Positions 11,905 to 21,040 of a stretch of DNA of 64,000 nucleotides are shown piece after piece. Source of the stretch: Microcyclospora pomicola (taxonomy: Eukaryota > Ascomycota > Dothideomycetes > Capnodiales); NCBI GenBank assembly GCA_002786065.1, contig NHNY01000002.1:434001-498000 (forward strand), read 5' to 3'. Positions within the stretch are counted from its first letter, which is position 1, and each line of letters starts with the position of its first letter. The notes beneath the pieces were generated by a model. The model searched no databases and was not told where the DNA came from. It worked only from the letters and a program-made list of their open reading frames with translations. Made by a program: the position numbers and the translations under genes.

Positions 11905-13605
11905 ATGTCCGCAACGACGTCTCAGCAAGCCGCAGTCCACAAACAAGGCATCGCCAACGGACTGCAGAGCTTTCCTCGTGTGGTGAAAGATGATGGGAGT
12001 CCGTACCCGCCATTCAGTTATGGCACAGCTGGGTTTCGAATGCGAGCTGGTTTGCTCAAATCCATTCTATTCAGCGTTGGTCTCTGTGCCTCAGCTCGGT
12101 CCAGCAAGTGTAAGGGACAGACTATCGGCGTCATGATCACTGCGTCGCATAATCCGGCCGAGGATAACGGTGTCAAGATTGTGGATCCTCAGGGGGATAT
12201 GCTGCCCGGAGAGTGGGAAGTTTGGGCTGCGAAGCTGGCCAATGCGAAAGATGCGGACGAGCTGCTGGATGTGTTCTCAGAATGTCAAAAGCAGAACCAG
12301 GTGGATTCGGACAGCTATCCGCCTACCGTCATATTCGGCCGCGATACTCGTCCGTCTGGGGAGGGACTTGTGGAAGCTCTCAAATGTGGTCTGGACGCCG
12401 TTGGAGCGAAATACATTGATTATGGCATTCTTACCACTCCACAGCTGCACTACCTAGTCAAGGCAACCAATACGCAGAAAGATGCAGTGCCATACGGGGA
12501 GGTGTCCGAGGAGGGATATTACAACAAGCTTGCAAAGGCTTTCACCGATGTTATGGCCAATGTTCAGGCTGAAGGCTCCGTGACAGTCGATTGTGCTAAT
12601 GGAGTCGGAGCAGTGGCTTTCAAGAAGCTGCTTCCTTACCTGCCCGCAGGCAAGTTGGACGTCAAGATTGTGAACGATCGCACAGATTCACCTGAGCAAC
12701 TCAACAGCAAGTGTGGTGCAGACTATGTCAAGACTCATCAGAATGTCCCTCATGGTTTCAACGGAGGGTACTACGATCGTTGGTGCGCTTACGATGGCGA
12801 TGCCGATCGCATCATTTACTTCTTCAACAAGGAGGGCAAAGTGTTTCAAATGCTTGATGGCGACCGCATAGCATCCTTGGCGGCTACATTCATCGGTGAT
12901 CTTGTGAAGAAAGCTGGTTTGGCGGAGAAACTCAAGCTCGGCATTGTACAGACTGCATACGCCAACGGTGCCAGTACCAAGCACATTGAGAAAGAACTTG
13001 GTGTCAAAGTCAACTTTACAGCAACTGGCGTGAAGAACCTCCATCACGAGGCTCTGCTCCATGATATTGCCGTCTACTTCGAGGCCAACGGTCACGGCAC
13101 AGTACTATTCAGCCCACAGGCGCAAAAGGCCATCGCTAGGCATCAGGTTCAGTCACCGGCACAACTGGATGCCCTGGAGACGCTGCGCTTGTTGGGCGAC
13201 CTCATCAACCAGACTGTAGGAGATGCTATTTCAGATATGCTCATGGTCGAAGTCATTCTGGCACATCAGCGCTACACAGTTCGAGAATGGGCCTCCGTGT
13301 ACAAAGACCTTCCAAACCGTATTGGAAAGGTCCTGGTCCATAACAAGGACGATTTTGTGACGGTTCCAGGAAGTGCCGAGCGTCGTCTTGCTGCACCAGC
13401 CGTTGTGCAGGAAGGCATCGATGAGATGGTGAAGAAATACACGGACGGACGTTGCTTCGTGCGGGCATCTGGCACGGAGAATGCGGTGCGTGTGTATAGT
13501 GAGGCTGCAACCACCACTGAGGTCGATGATCTGCACCGCCAAGCTTTGCAGATAGTCTCGAAACTCGCAGGCCAGTCCGCAGATGCCGACGCAACGAAGG
13601 CGTAG
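11905..13605 (+). CDS. AGM1: Phosphoacetylglucosamine mutase
   Basis: Cytosolic enzyme that interconverts GlcNAc-6-phosphate and GlcNAc-1-phosphate. This is the step before UDP-GlcNAc, which feeds chitin, N-glycans and GPI anchors. The gene has one exon and 566 residues, a normal length. All four alpha-D-phosphohexomutase signatures are visible: the phosphoserine loop TASHNPAEDNG with Ser81, the metal loop DGDADR starting at Asp297, the sugar-binding EANGHGT, and the phosphate-binding RASGTENAVR at 520-529. The start at 11905 is the first ATG and sits in a CGCAATG context. The frame is open a little further upstream but has no ATG there. The yeast orthologue is Pcm1. Confidence 0.95.
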   Translation: MSATTSQQAAVHKQGIANGLQSFPRVVKDDGSPYPPFSYGTAGFRMRAGLLKSILFSVGLCASARSSKCKGQTIGVMITASHNPAEDNGVKIVDPQGDMLPGEWEVWAAKLANAKDADELLDVFSECQKQNQVDSDSYPPTVIFGRDTRPSGEGLVEALKCGLDAVGAKYIDYGILTTPQLHYLVKATNTQKDAVPYGEVSEEGYYNKLAKAFTDVMANVQAEGSVTVDCANGVGAVAFKKLLPYLPAGKLDVKIVNDRTDSPEQLNSKCGADYVKTHQNVPHGFNGGYYDRWCAYDGDADRIIYFFNKEGKVFQMLDGDRIASLAATFIGDLVKKAGLAEKLKLGIVQTAYANGASTKHIEKELGVKVNFTATGVKNLHHEALLHDIAVYFEANGHGTVLFSPQAQKAIARHQVQSPAQLDALETLRLLGDLINQTVGDAISDMLMVEVILAHQRYTVREWASVYKDLPNRIGKVLVHNKDDFVTVPGSAERRLAAPAVVQEGIDEMVKKYTDGRCFVRASGTENAVRVYSEAATTTEVDDLHRQALQIVSKLAGQSADADATKA

Positions 13606-14347
13606 GCGAGCACTGGCTATGCCTTAGCACGGTCGAGAATCATCGCCAACCCGGCATCGAAGACACTCAGTCTATGCTGGACTACACATGATCAGACCCA
13701 GTGGTCAGGGAATTACACAATGTGACATCAGGCTCCATGCACGCACAAGATTACGGCGAGCTCTCAGCTCTGTGTTGAAATTGGGTTCAAGACGTACCCC
13801 AGATCACTCGTCATAATGAAAAGGCCATCACTGGCGAGCGCGTACCCGGACTTGTGCCTGACAACAGCGTCGTCCACTTTTGGACATAATGCTAACTGTT
13901 CGAGGATTCTGAGCTGCCGTTATAGGTGGTCAATCGTGTTCTTCCACGCAATTGACAGAAAAGAGTATATGAAACAGGAATGAAGACATGAATTTGACGA
14001 CCCCCAAAAGTTTTTGATTTGAGTCTTGAAGAGCATAGTTGTTGCGGCCCAGCATAGCATAGCGAGATCAATAGGCACATTGAAATGTGAAACACTCAAT
14101 GCTTTCCTCGTAAATTTCTATATTTACCAATAACGAGACCTCAATGACTTGTATCGTCGTCAGCAAGCACACAGTAGACAATGGTGGCCCAGCGAGGCGT
14201 CTAAAGCCGCTACAGTATACAACATCAATTTACTCATTTATGGCTCACTGCATACATGGCATTCAAGTTGACCATTTATTGATTCAGGATGGCTACACAT
14301 TCAATAGAGCACATGATGGCTCTCAACATGTTCGTGCTATCCTGGTG
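13606..14347. other. Intergenic, no gene seen
   Basis: About 740 bp between AGM1 and the GT61 remnant. I see only short open frames without recognisable protein motifs, no tRNA-like fold and no repeat. It should hold the AGM1 3' end. Confidence 0.5.
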
Positions 14348-14861
14348 TTATGACTTCAGATTTCGCCGCTGATATGCGCTCACGATGACCTCGTCCATCA
14401 AGCTAAGAAACTCGTCCTGGTCGATGGGAACGTCGTCTTGCTGCCAATCCCCCGCTATATCCGAGGATTCAATGACGCGGCCACGTTGGGCAAAATGCGT
14501 GTTACCCATACACCGCGTTGACCATCGTATGGAAGCCCTTGTGGACCAGCGTGGGCGGCAGGATCTCCACGAGTGTGGAATTATGCGGTTGAAACATGCC
14601 GTACGTAAGGCCGGCGCCGTGAACGCCGACAAGGACGTCCGTGGAGTAAGCAGTGTGGACTTGCTCGGCGAGAGGTAGGGTTGCGAAGTCAACGAGTTGC
14701 ATCGAGATGTCCGGGTGCGCCGCTGCGAGTGCTGCAAAGAGAGTTTCCTGGTTCAGGAGACGGCACTTTTGTGTCCGGTTGATGAAAATCAGCGTGAGCG
14801 GCTTTACATTCGACGCCGGGAGTTGCGGGACATCATAGAAGTGATCAACGTCTTGGGTAGA
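14348..14861 (-). pseudogene. GT61 (EOGT-like) glycosyltransferase C-terminal remnant
   Basis: Reading downward from 14861, the frame gives PLTLIFINR, QLVDFATLPLAEQ, TDVLVGVHGAGLT and VEILPP...HKGFH. These are the diagnostic C-terminal motifs of family GT61 glycosyltransferases (EOGT/xylosyltransferase type). The frame ends in a stop at 14502-14504, right after NAVYG. Shifting by one base at that GGG run gives a seamless continuation (GNTHFAQRG...GDWQQDDVPIDQDEFL) to a stop at 14348, which also resembles the family's end. I could not find an intron that fits both sides. A CAG acceptor may lie at 14862, but the N-terminal two thirds of a GT61 enzyme is not recognisable upstream. I read it as a truncated, frameshifted relict. 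A sequencing error plus unrecognised upstream exons is the alternative. Confidence 0.62.
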
Positions 14862-15763
14862 CTGTTGTCTCCGTCCTCAATGTCGATGTCACTGGCCTGC
14901 TCATCATGCTGAATGTGCAGAGCAGATGGTCGTGCATCAGGCGAATGCCAATGTGCCCGGGGCAACAGATAGACCAGGTAGAGCAGAACCACAGTGCCTG
15001 GAGTGACTACAAGTTGTCGTGATCGTGTAGTGAAGGAGTGCAGGAAAGGAGTCATAGCATCAAACGGACGGGATGAATGAGAGGTACTGCACTTCCAGTG
15101 ATGGGCACGTCCAGGATAATGAGCCATGCATCCACGACGGGCGCTGTGCTATCCATGCTCGCTTTCGCTGTCTTGTTGCGTTACGTTCGATCAGTCGCCT
15201 GTGAGGCACACTCATCACAGCGGCAAAGCAAACTCAATACGAGCAGTACATACCGTCAGCTCAATCCCAGCACTCCTCAATCAAGCACGCAAAAACGATG
15301 ATTGCGAACGCCCTGCAATGGCTCTGATACGTTCATCTGCCCTGTAGTCACCAAGAAGCGTGGTGTCGTCTGCATCGTTGTTCATCGATAACCACGGGGT
15401 GACCCAAGCGCATATCTCGGCATCGGCGGTGCAAGACTGGCTTCATCCTGGACCAGATATAGAGGTCTCGACCAGGGTGTCGACATATCACATTGCACAC
15501 GTTCCATGAGCATCTGAGACGTATCATGAAGAATGTCGTCTCTCCAAATCGCAATCGGCATGCGTGAGGGTCGCCCCGCACGTCACGGTACCCGCCATCA
15601 CGGTGCGCAGCGCAGCCGTTTGCCGTAGCTCACGCTAATCGATAAGAGCTGTCCCCATGAGATTATTTTCTAGTACTCTAGGATCGCAATTTCAGGTATT
15701 CTTGATACCTCTAAGCATAACGCCTTCCTCTCCTTTGATCCCATTCTACGCGCGTCGTCAAAA
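14862..15763. other. Region upstream of the GT61 remnant and DUF3245 gene; possible degraded exons
   Basis: A minus-strand frame near 15057-14900 encodes a possible membrane anchor (VVTPGTVVLLYLVYLLP). That would suit the N-terminus of a type II Golgi glycosyltransferase, and a strong donor (GTATGT) occurs near 15252. No continuous GT61 domain can be assembled between these and 14861. The plus strand near 15700 must hold the promoter of the next gene. Confidence 0.35.
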
Positions 15764-16459
15764 ATGGAAGAAGCAGCAGACTCCCTCACCCCCGCCCAAC
15801 GCGCCGACATCCTCCTGAACCGCACCAATGTCGCGCTCGCCCGCAGCCGGCGGCTGATCGACTCCTGGCTGCCGCCGAAGCCTGCCTCGAGCACGGCTGC
15901 GGTCGACGAAGCGACGGCGGACGACGAGGACAACGAGACGTTCAGGTCCATGTCCGAGACGGCGGGGGTCGGCAGTGCGAAGGCGTACGCGGTGGACGAG
16001 GACGGGAGTGGGTTGCGGCGGCGGAAAGGCTTGACGGCGGGGAATGAGCGATTGCTGGAGACGATTCTGGGGCGGAAGGCCGCGCGGGAGAAGATGAGGA
16101 GTGTGGGGAAGGGGGTGGAGGGGGGGCATGAGGCGGTGAAGAAGAGGGAGGGGAAGGAGGTGGGGAGGAAGGAGGTGGGGAGGAAGGTTCCAATGGTGGG
16201 TCAGGAGGAGGAGGAGGAGGAGGAGGATGAAGAGGAGAGGGCGGCGAGGTTTGGAGGGAAGAAGCGGAGACGAGTTGCTGATGATGGTGCAGATGTGGAG
16301 AGTAAGGAGGAGGTGGTGGAAGGGTCAAGACCGGCTGGAAAGGAGGCGCGCGTAGAGAGGAGAAGGCCGGTCAGTTACCTCGACGAGCTGCTTGCAGGGA
16401 AGAAGAGCAAGAAGGGTAAAAGAAAACAGGGGAATGATGCTGCTCTCCCTCCATCCTGA
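15764..16459 (+). CDS. DUF3245-like small basic/acidic nuclear protein
   Basis: Intronless gene of 231 aa in an AAAAATGG start context. The N-terminus has a short conserved block (LNRTNVALARSRRLIDSWLPP) resembling fungal DUF3245 proteins. An acidic stretch follows, then a long Lys/Glu/Arg-rich region with a run of Glu (about residues 147-154), KKRRR and KKSKKGKRK clusters that look like nuclear or nucleolar localisation signals, and a conserved-looking SYLDELLA near the C-terminus. The function of the family is unknown to me. The coding strand is almost pure purine between about 16100 and 16260. The gene converges on the thiolase gene with only 54 bp between stops. Confidence 0.7.
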   Translation: MEEAADSLTPAQRADILLNRTNVALARSRRLIDSWLPPKPASSTAAVDEATADDEDNETFRSMSETAGVGSAKAYAVDEDGSGLRRRKGLTAGNERLLETILGRKAAREKMRSVGKGVEGGHEAVKKREGKEVGRKEVGRKVPMVGQEEEEEEEDEEERAARFGGKKRRRVADDGADVESKEEVVEGSRPAGKEARVERRRPVSYLDELLAGKKSKKGKRKQGNDAALPPS

Positions 16460-16513
16460 AGCACGAGCGCTTGTGTTTGTACGAATATTGTAGATATACA
16501 TGGCTGTACTATT

Positions 16514-17755
16514 CTATTCCCTCACGATCAAGCTTGCCATACCCATACCCGTACCAATACACATGCTGATGACGCCTAACTGTTGGCCTTGTCGTTCCAG
16601 CTCTGGCAATAACGTAGCCAACTGCCGTGCACCAGTCGCGCCAAGCGGGTGACCCAACGCGATGGCACCACCCTTGGGGTTCACCTTGTCTTGATCGATG
16701 CCCAGCTTCCTCACGCAATGCACTGCTTGGCTAGCGAATGCTTCGTTGATCTCCCACACGCCAACCTCCTCTTTGCTGATACCGGTGTATTCCAGCAGCT
16801 TCGGAATCGCGAGAGCGGGACCAATGCCCATTTCATCAGGCCGACATCCGACGACTTGTGTGCCTGCGAATTTGCCTATGATTGACTGTTCAAGTCCCAG
16901 CGCGACGGCGGTGGACCGGCGCATCATCAACGCAGCTGCCGCACCGTCCGACACTTGACTACTATTTCCTGCCGTGCATGTGCCCGTCTCCTTGAATGCC
17001 GGCTTCATCTTTGCCAGGCTCTCCGGCGAGCTGGTCGGCCGGATGCCGTCGTCCTTGGTCACGGTGATGCTCTCGACGTTGTCAGGCTGCTCTGGGTTCG
17101 GTGTCCAGCGTGTCGTCACAGGTACAATCTCCTTATCGAAAAGTCCATCCTTCTGTGCTTTCGCCGCTTTGATGTGCGAGTTGGCCGCGAACGCGTCTTG
17201 GTCGGCGCGACTGACGCCATACCGCTCCGCAACGTTCTCCGCCGTCAAGCCCATAGACATGATACAGTCCTTCGCGTGCTTGACCGGCGACTCCTTGAGT
17301 TCCTCCCAAAGCTGTGTCGGGATCGCGCGAGAGCCGTAGTTGCGGGTCATGCTCTCCATGCCTCCGCCAACACCGACGTCGATCTGCCCCACAGCAATGC
17401 TGTTTGCGATGCCTGTGATTGCCGCAAGTCCACTGCTACAGGCACGGTTCACGGTTTGAAAAGCTCCAGTCTCAGGGTACCCGACATGGCATGCCGCCAT
17501 ACGTCCAGCTTTGCTGCCGCCGAGTTCTGAAAGCACGGTGCCGATCTGCACATCGTTTATGACTGCCGGGTCGAGGTTGGGATGTGCGGCGAGAGTGGCT
17601 TTGAGGACAGCGGCCAGGAGCTCATGGTCGTATGCCTCTCTGAAGCCACCCTTTTTAGCGCGGGTGACGGGTGTGCGGAGCGCGGAGAGGAAGACGATGT
17701 CGTTGGGTGATTTGGAGAGGATCTGCTTGGCGCCTTTCTGCATGAAGCCTGCCAT
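16514..17755 (-). CDS. 3-ketoacyl-CoA thiolase (acetyl-CoA C-acyltransferase)
   Basis: Thiolytic cleavage of 3-ketoacyl-CoA, the last step of fatty-acid beta-oxidation. The gene has one exon and 413 aa, full length for thiolase I. The nucleophile Cys106 lies in NRACSSGL, the catalytic His369 in GGAIALGHPLG and the second Cys399 in CIGTGMG. The starting ATG has a good ACAAAATGG context. The N-terminus (MAGFMQKGAKQILSKS) shows no PTS2 nonapeptide and the C-terminus (IVRE) is not a PTS1. The compartment, peroxisome or mitochondrion, is therefore not settled by sequence. It belongs to the fungal thiolase group that begins with MQKGAKQIL rather than to the PTS2-bearing Pot1/Fox3 type. Confidence 0.93.
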   Translation of the reverse strand: MAGFMQKGAKQILSKSPNDIVFLSALRTPVTRAKKGGFREAYDHELLAAVLKATLAAHPNLDPAVINDVQIGTVLSELGGSKAGRMAACHVGYPETGAFQTVNRACSSGLAAITGIANSIAVGQIDVGVGGGMESMTRNYGSRAIPTQLWEELKESPVKHAKDCIMSMGLTAENVAERYGVSRADQDAFAANSHIKAAKAQKDGLFDKEIVPVTTRWTPNPEQPDNVESITVTKDDGIRPTSSPESLAKMKPAFKETGTCTAGNSSQVSDGAAAALMMRRSTAVALGLEQSIIGKFAGTQVVGCRPDEMGIGPALAIPKLLEYTGISKEEVGVWEINEAFASQAVHCVRKLGIDQDKVNPKGGAIALGHPLGATGARQLATLLPELERQGQQLGVISMCIGTGMGMASLIVRE

Positions 17756-18473
17756 TTTGTTTGAGCAGAAACAGTTATTGACCTGGTAGAAGTTGGATCA
17801 CAGCAGAGCAAATTCTTGAGCCTGGGGTTGTCAACGGTACTGCTTTCGCTTAAGAGAACTGGAGAGACGCGGTGAGTCTGAGCTAAACAAGTGAAAGCAT
17901 TGCAGGGAAAGCTCCAAAAGATAGGTTCGGAAGATACAATACCGCACACTGACCCGGATCCATATCCGGACTGCAACTAGCAAACATATTGACCCGGCAA
18001 GCTGTCGCGGCTCTGCAAGTGACGGTATGGGTAGAGGTGTAAGCGGATCTGGAGAAGCGTGGTAGGAACATACTCTAGCCATGTCTGGGCCGTGACAGTA
18101 GTGACGGTGGGCTGGTCCGCGGATGAACGTTCTTCAGCTTCACTACATGTACAACAACATCGAGTGTTCTACCCCTGGACTCTACGTGCTCACATTCAAC
18201 CTAGTATTTGCGGAAGATGCCTAGACCGTAAATCAGCAGGCAAGACGTGACTTATGAGTTCCTTATATGGACAAGGCATAACTACTTCATACACTAGTTT
18301 GATAGTCACATTGCACCACTTCGTCTTGCCTCCGAATCCTGACTGCAGTGTTGAGATTGATTCTATGTATATAAGTTTGAGTATGTATATTTATCTAGTC
18401 AGAAGTACCCAAGTCGCTATACAGGCATGTCGCAGCTATGTCCGCGATGCAACGCCACGGAGACACGCGCAGA
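17756..18473. other. Intergenic, no gene seen
   Basis: About 720 bp holding the thiolase promoter and the 3' side of the SFH5 gene. Only short frames with no recognisable motifs. A TATATAAG-like stretch occurs near 18368 on the plus strand but no gene follows it. Confidence 0.5.
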
Positions 18474-19607
18474 TCATTTTTTCTTGATCGATGGAGGAGA
18501 AATCAATGCATAGTCCATGATCGTCGTACCATTCGCATCGACTTGCGGGACAGCTCCTACTGCAGGAGTATCATCAGGAGCGTCATCCACGGTCTCGTCC
18601 GAATGATCGTAGTTGACCGTCTTGCCAGATTCTGGCAGTGGCTTACCCACTCCGCCATATTCCTTCGGCACCTCCTGGCCAAGATACTTATGCAGCTCCG
18701 TCCCGTACGTCATCCAGGTCATCTTCTGTATCGTGTCCTTGCTCATGAACGCCTTCATCGCGCCCATCATCCATTGCATGACCAATGGCACGTTGACGAA
18801 GTATTTGTACGACACCGTCTCCGGATAATGCGCTTGGAAGAGGCTGATGATCTTTTGCGAGCTTGCACGGATCTCTGGTGGCTGGCGGAAGAAGGAGACG
18901 GATTGATAGTCGTGCACTTGCACCGCTTGGTACGGGTCTGGTCCTGTGCCGTAGTCGGGGATCGTCTTGGTGGCTGCTGGCAGGTCGAGAGCTTCCAGCG
19001 TGAGCTCCATCAGCGCAACCCGCCATCGGACGAACGCGTCGGTGTCACCAAACGTCGCCTTGAGGTTCTTGCCAGCCGCGCCATAGATGTTGAACGTCGC
19101 TACATCGGTCTCGTTCTTGGTCTCTGTAGCGCCGTAAAGGGTGGTGATATACCCTAGTCCACCATACTTTGACGCAGGGAACACCTCAGCTTTGGCAGCC
19201 AGGGGATTGTATTCTTTCCGCCATTTCAGCGCGTTGGAAAGTTGGGTCTTCGCAGCAGTGAGATCGCCGGCGTTGGCACGTAGAAACTTCTGCAGAATGA
19301 GGAGGGTGGCATGCGGTGTTGATTTGCTAGACGACTAGTCAATATCGGCATATACATGAACATGCAAGGGTGCATGTGGGTGTGTGCGCACGCACTCTGG
19401 TTGAGGAGCTTGCAGCTCTACCCCATACATCTCATTGTAGCCCGTGGACTCCAAGATCTCCGGGAGCTCTTCTGCGAACTGTCCTAGAGGACTTTCCGTA
19501 GACAAATTTGTCCACTCTGTAGCCGGCGAAGCCATCTCAGCTTGAGTGTCTCTGTGGTCGTCTGCAGCTCCTGCTGGGATATGAGTTGGCAGGGCTGCAG
19601 AGGACAT
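18474..19607 (-). CDS. SFH5: Sec14-like phosphatidylinositol transfer / heme-binding protein Sfh5
   Basis: CRAL-TRIO protein of the Sfh5 group, acting in cytosol and at ER or cortical membranes. Exons are 19607-19396 and 19326-18474. The 69-nt intron (donor GTGCGT, branch TTGAC, acceptor TAG) splices in phase 2 and yields 354 aa. The N-terminal CRAL-TRIO-N part contains FAEELPEI, NEMYGVEL and LQKFLRANAGDLTAAK. The lipid-binding domain contains YGGLGYIT, NIYGA, WRVALMELTLEALDL, VHDYQSVSFFRQ and FVNVP. The His-x-Tyr in VHDYQSV matches the spacing of the heme-coordinating His and Tyr described for yeast Sfh5. A Pro/Asp-rich C-terminal extension ends in KKK. A start at 19535 is an alternative. 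Confidence 0.9.
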
Positions 19608-21040
19608 GAAGACCGACAATCTCTTTTCTGAGACAGCCGCAAAGTTGTTCGTCACCCGAAACTCGTTCACCCATTCTCGAAAGCATGATCTGCGGATTTG
19701 CCATTACTAATGGATCTGAAACATGAAGCTAACTTGCGTCCAGCTGCAAAGTGCCCCCACTCTCGCGCCTGATATCTTGGAACTATTACTCTAGCAGCTT
19801 CGCACTGCCGAGGGCCGCTACTGTTGTAGTGCCGAAGAATGAACACGAGAACTTCGTAAGGTACCTAAGAACTGCCAGCAGAGGAGCTCCCGACGACCGA
19901 GAGAAAAGAAGTCATGATCAAATGCCGAACTGAGGTCTGCGTTCACACTTCAACATGAGGCCCATCTCGCCTGGTACAGTGGTGTCCTGCCTGCATGGCC
20001 CGCTCCCGGCGGATCTCATCTGCGACCTCTTACGATGTACGGCCACTACCTTTGCATATAAGTGCTGCGTGAGATGCAATCGATGGTCGAATATTGAATA
20101 GATCCTGGTGGGCTCCATCTCAGATAACTCCCAGGTCAGGAATCGAACGACTACCTTACCTAGTCATTCAATCTGTAAACTTGTGCTGGGCATCGGGCCA
20201 TGCAGGCATGACACCACTGTGCCTTGACACGCCTCATCACCCTATGCTAGAACAGTACCGTTTCGCAATCACAAGCCAAGTCATCCATGATCCAGGTGAC
20301 GATGTGCCGGAATAATTCCAATATCACGGTACCTGTGTTCCACAAGATATGTAGCTTGCTTGCGGATCAAAACAATCCCAGACATGCAATCGGAATGTGC
20401 AGCTACTTACTCTGGACCATTGGATACCTTAGGGATGTCATGCTGCAGGCATAGCAAGCCCAACCTTTCAAGGTCAAAATGTGCTACGGGAAAAGAGAGC
20501 CGATCTCAGCATCTGGCTCAATATAGATCCTCATTATACATATTATCACAGCGTCGAACGAAGTTGTATTCTCAACTGGCTGGGTGGATGTGGAATCATG
20601 CGGGCGATGTGAGCATCCAAGCCACCAATCACCTCCTGCTGTAAGTATCCATGAGTAACACATCACCTCAATCACACTGTTGGACACTCTTTAGATCGCG
20701 ATTTTACATCGCTCATCCGAGTCCGGTTCAGACCGTGGATTCCATTCAGAATTGCTGATGAGAAGCATGCATTGCCCATCGTCCCTCACGGTGCTCCCTT
20801 GTGAGCGCCACAAGGTCAAGCGTCTACAGCGTGATCTGCGCGCTGTACTCGCATCCTCCCGGTGATTCCAAAGTGCGAGACCAGCCCCACCGGCCTCAGC
20901 ACAGTTGGGATGTCTCCGTGCAGTCCGACAGCGACGTATATGTTCCCAAGAGCGAGAGGTTCTTCTCGGATGTGAGTTGTCAAGCCAAAGCTTGAAAAAC
21001 GTACATTGCGCCATTCACCAGAGTCTTCAACAACACGAGC
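19608..21040. other. Intergenic, no gene seen
   Basis: About 1.4 kb with only short, unremarkable open frames on both strands. A minus-strand B-box-like string near 20145 does not fold into a tRNA. It should contain the SFH5 promoter at the left and the transporter promoter at the right. Confidence 0.45.

Noticed and set aside
15942-16328. Proline-rich frame on the minus strand
   Set aside because: It is the complement of the purine-rich Glu/Lys coding tract of the DUF3245-like gene and has no independent support.
20130-20175. B-box-like string on the minus strand suggesting a tRNA
   Set aside because: The surrounding bases do not form a T stem or acceptor stem.
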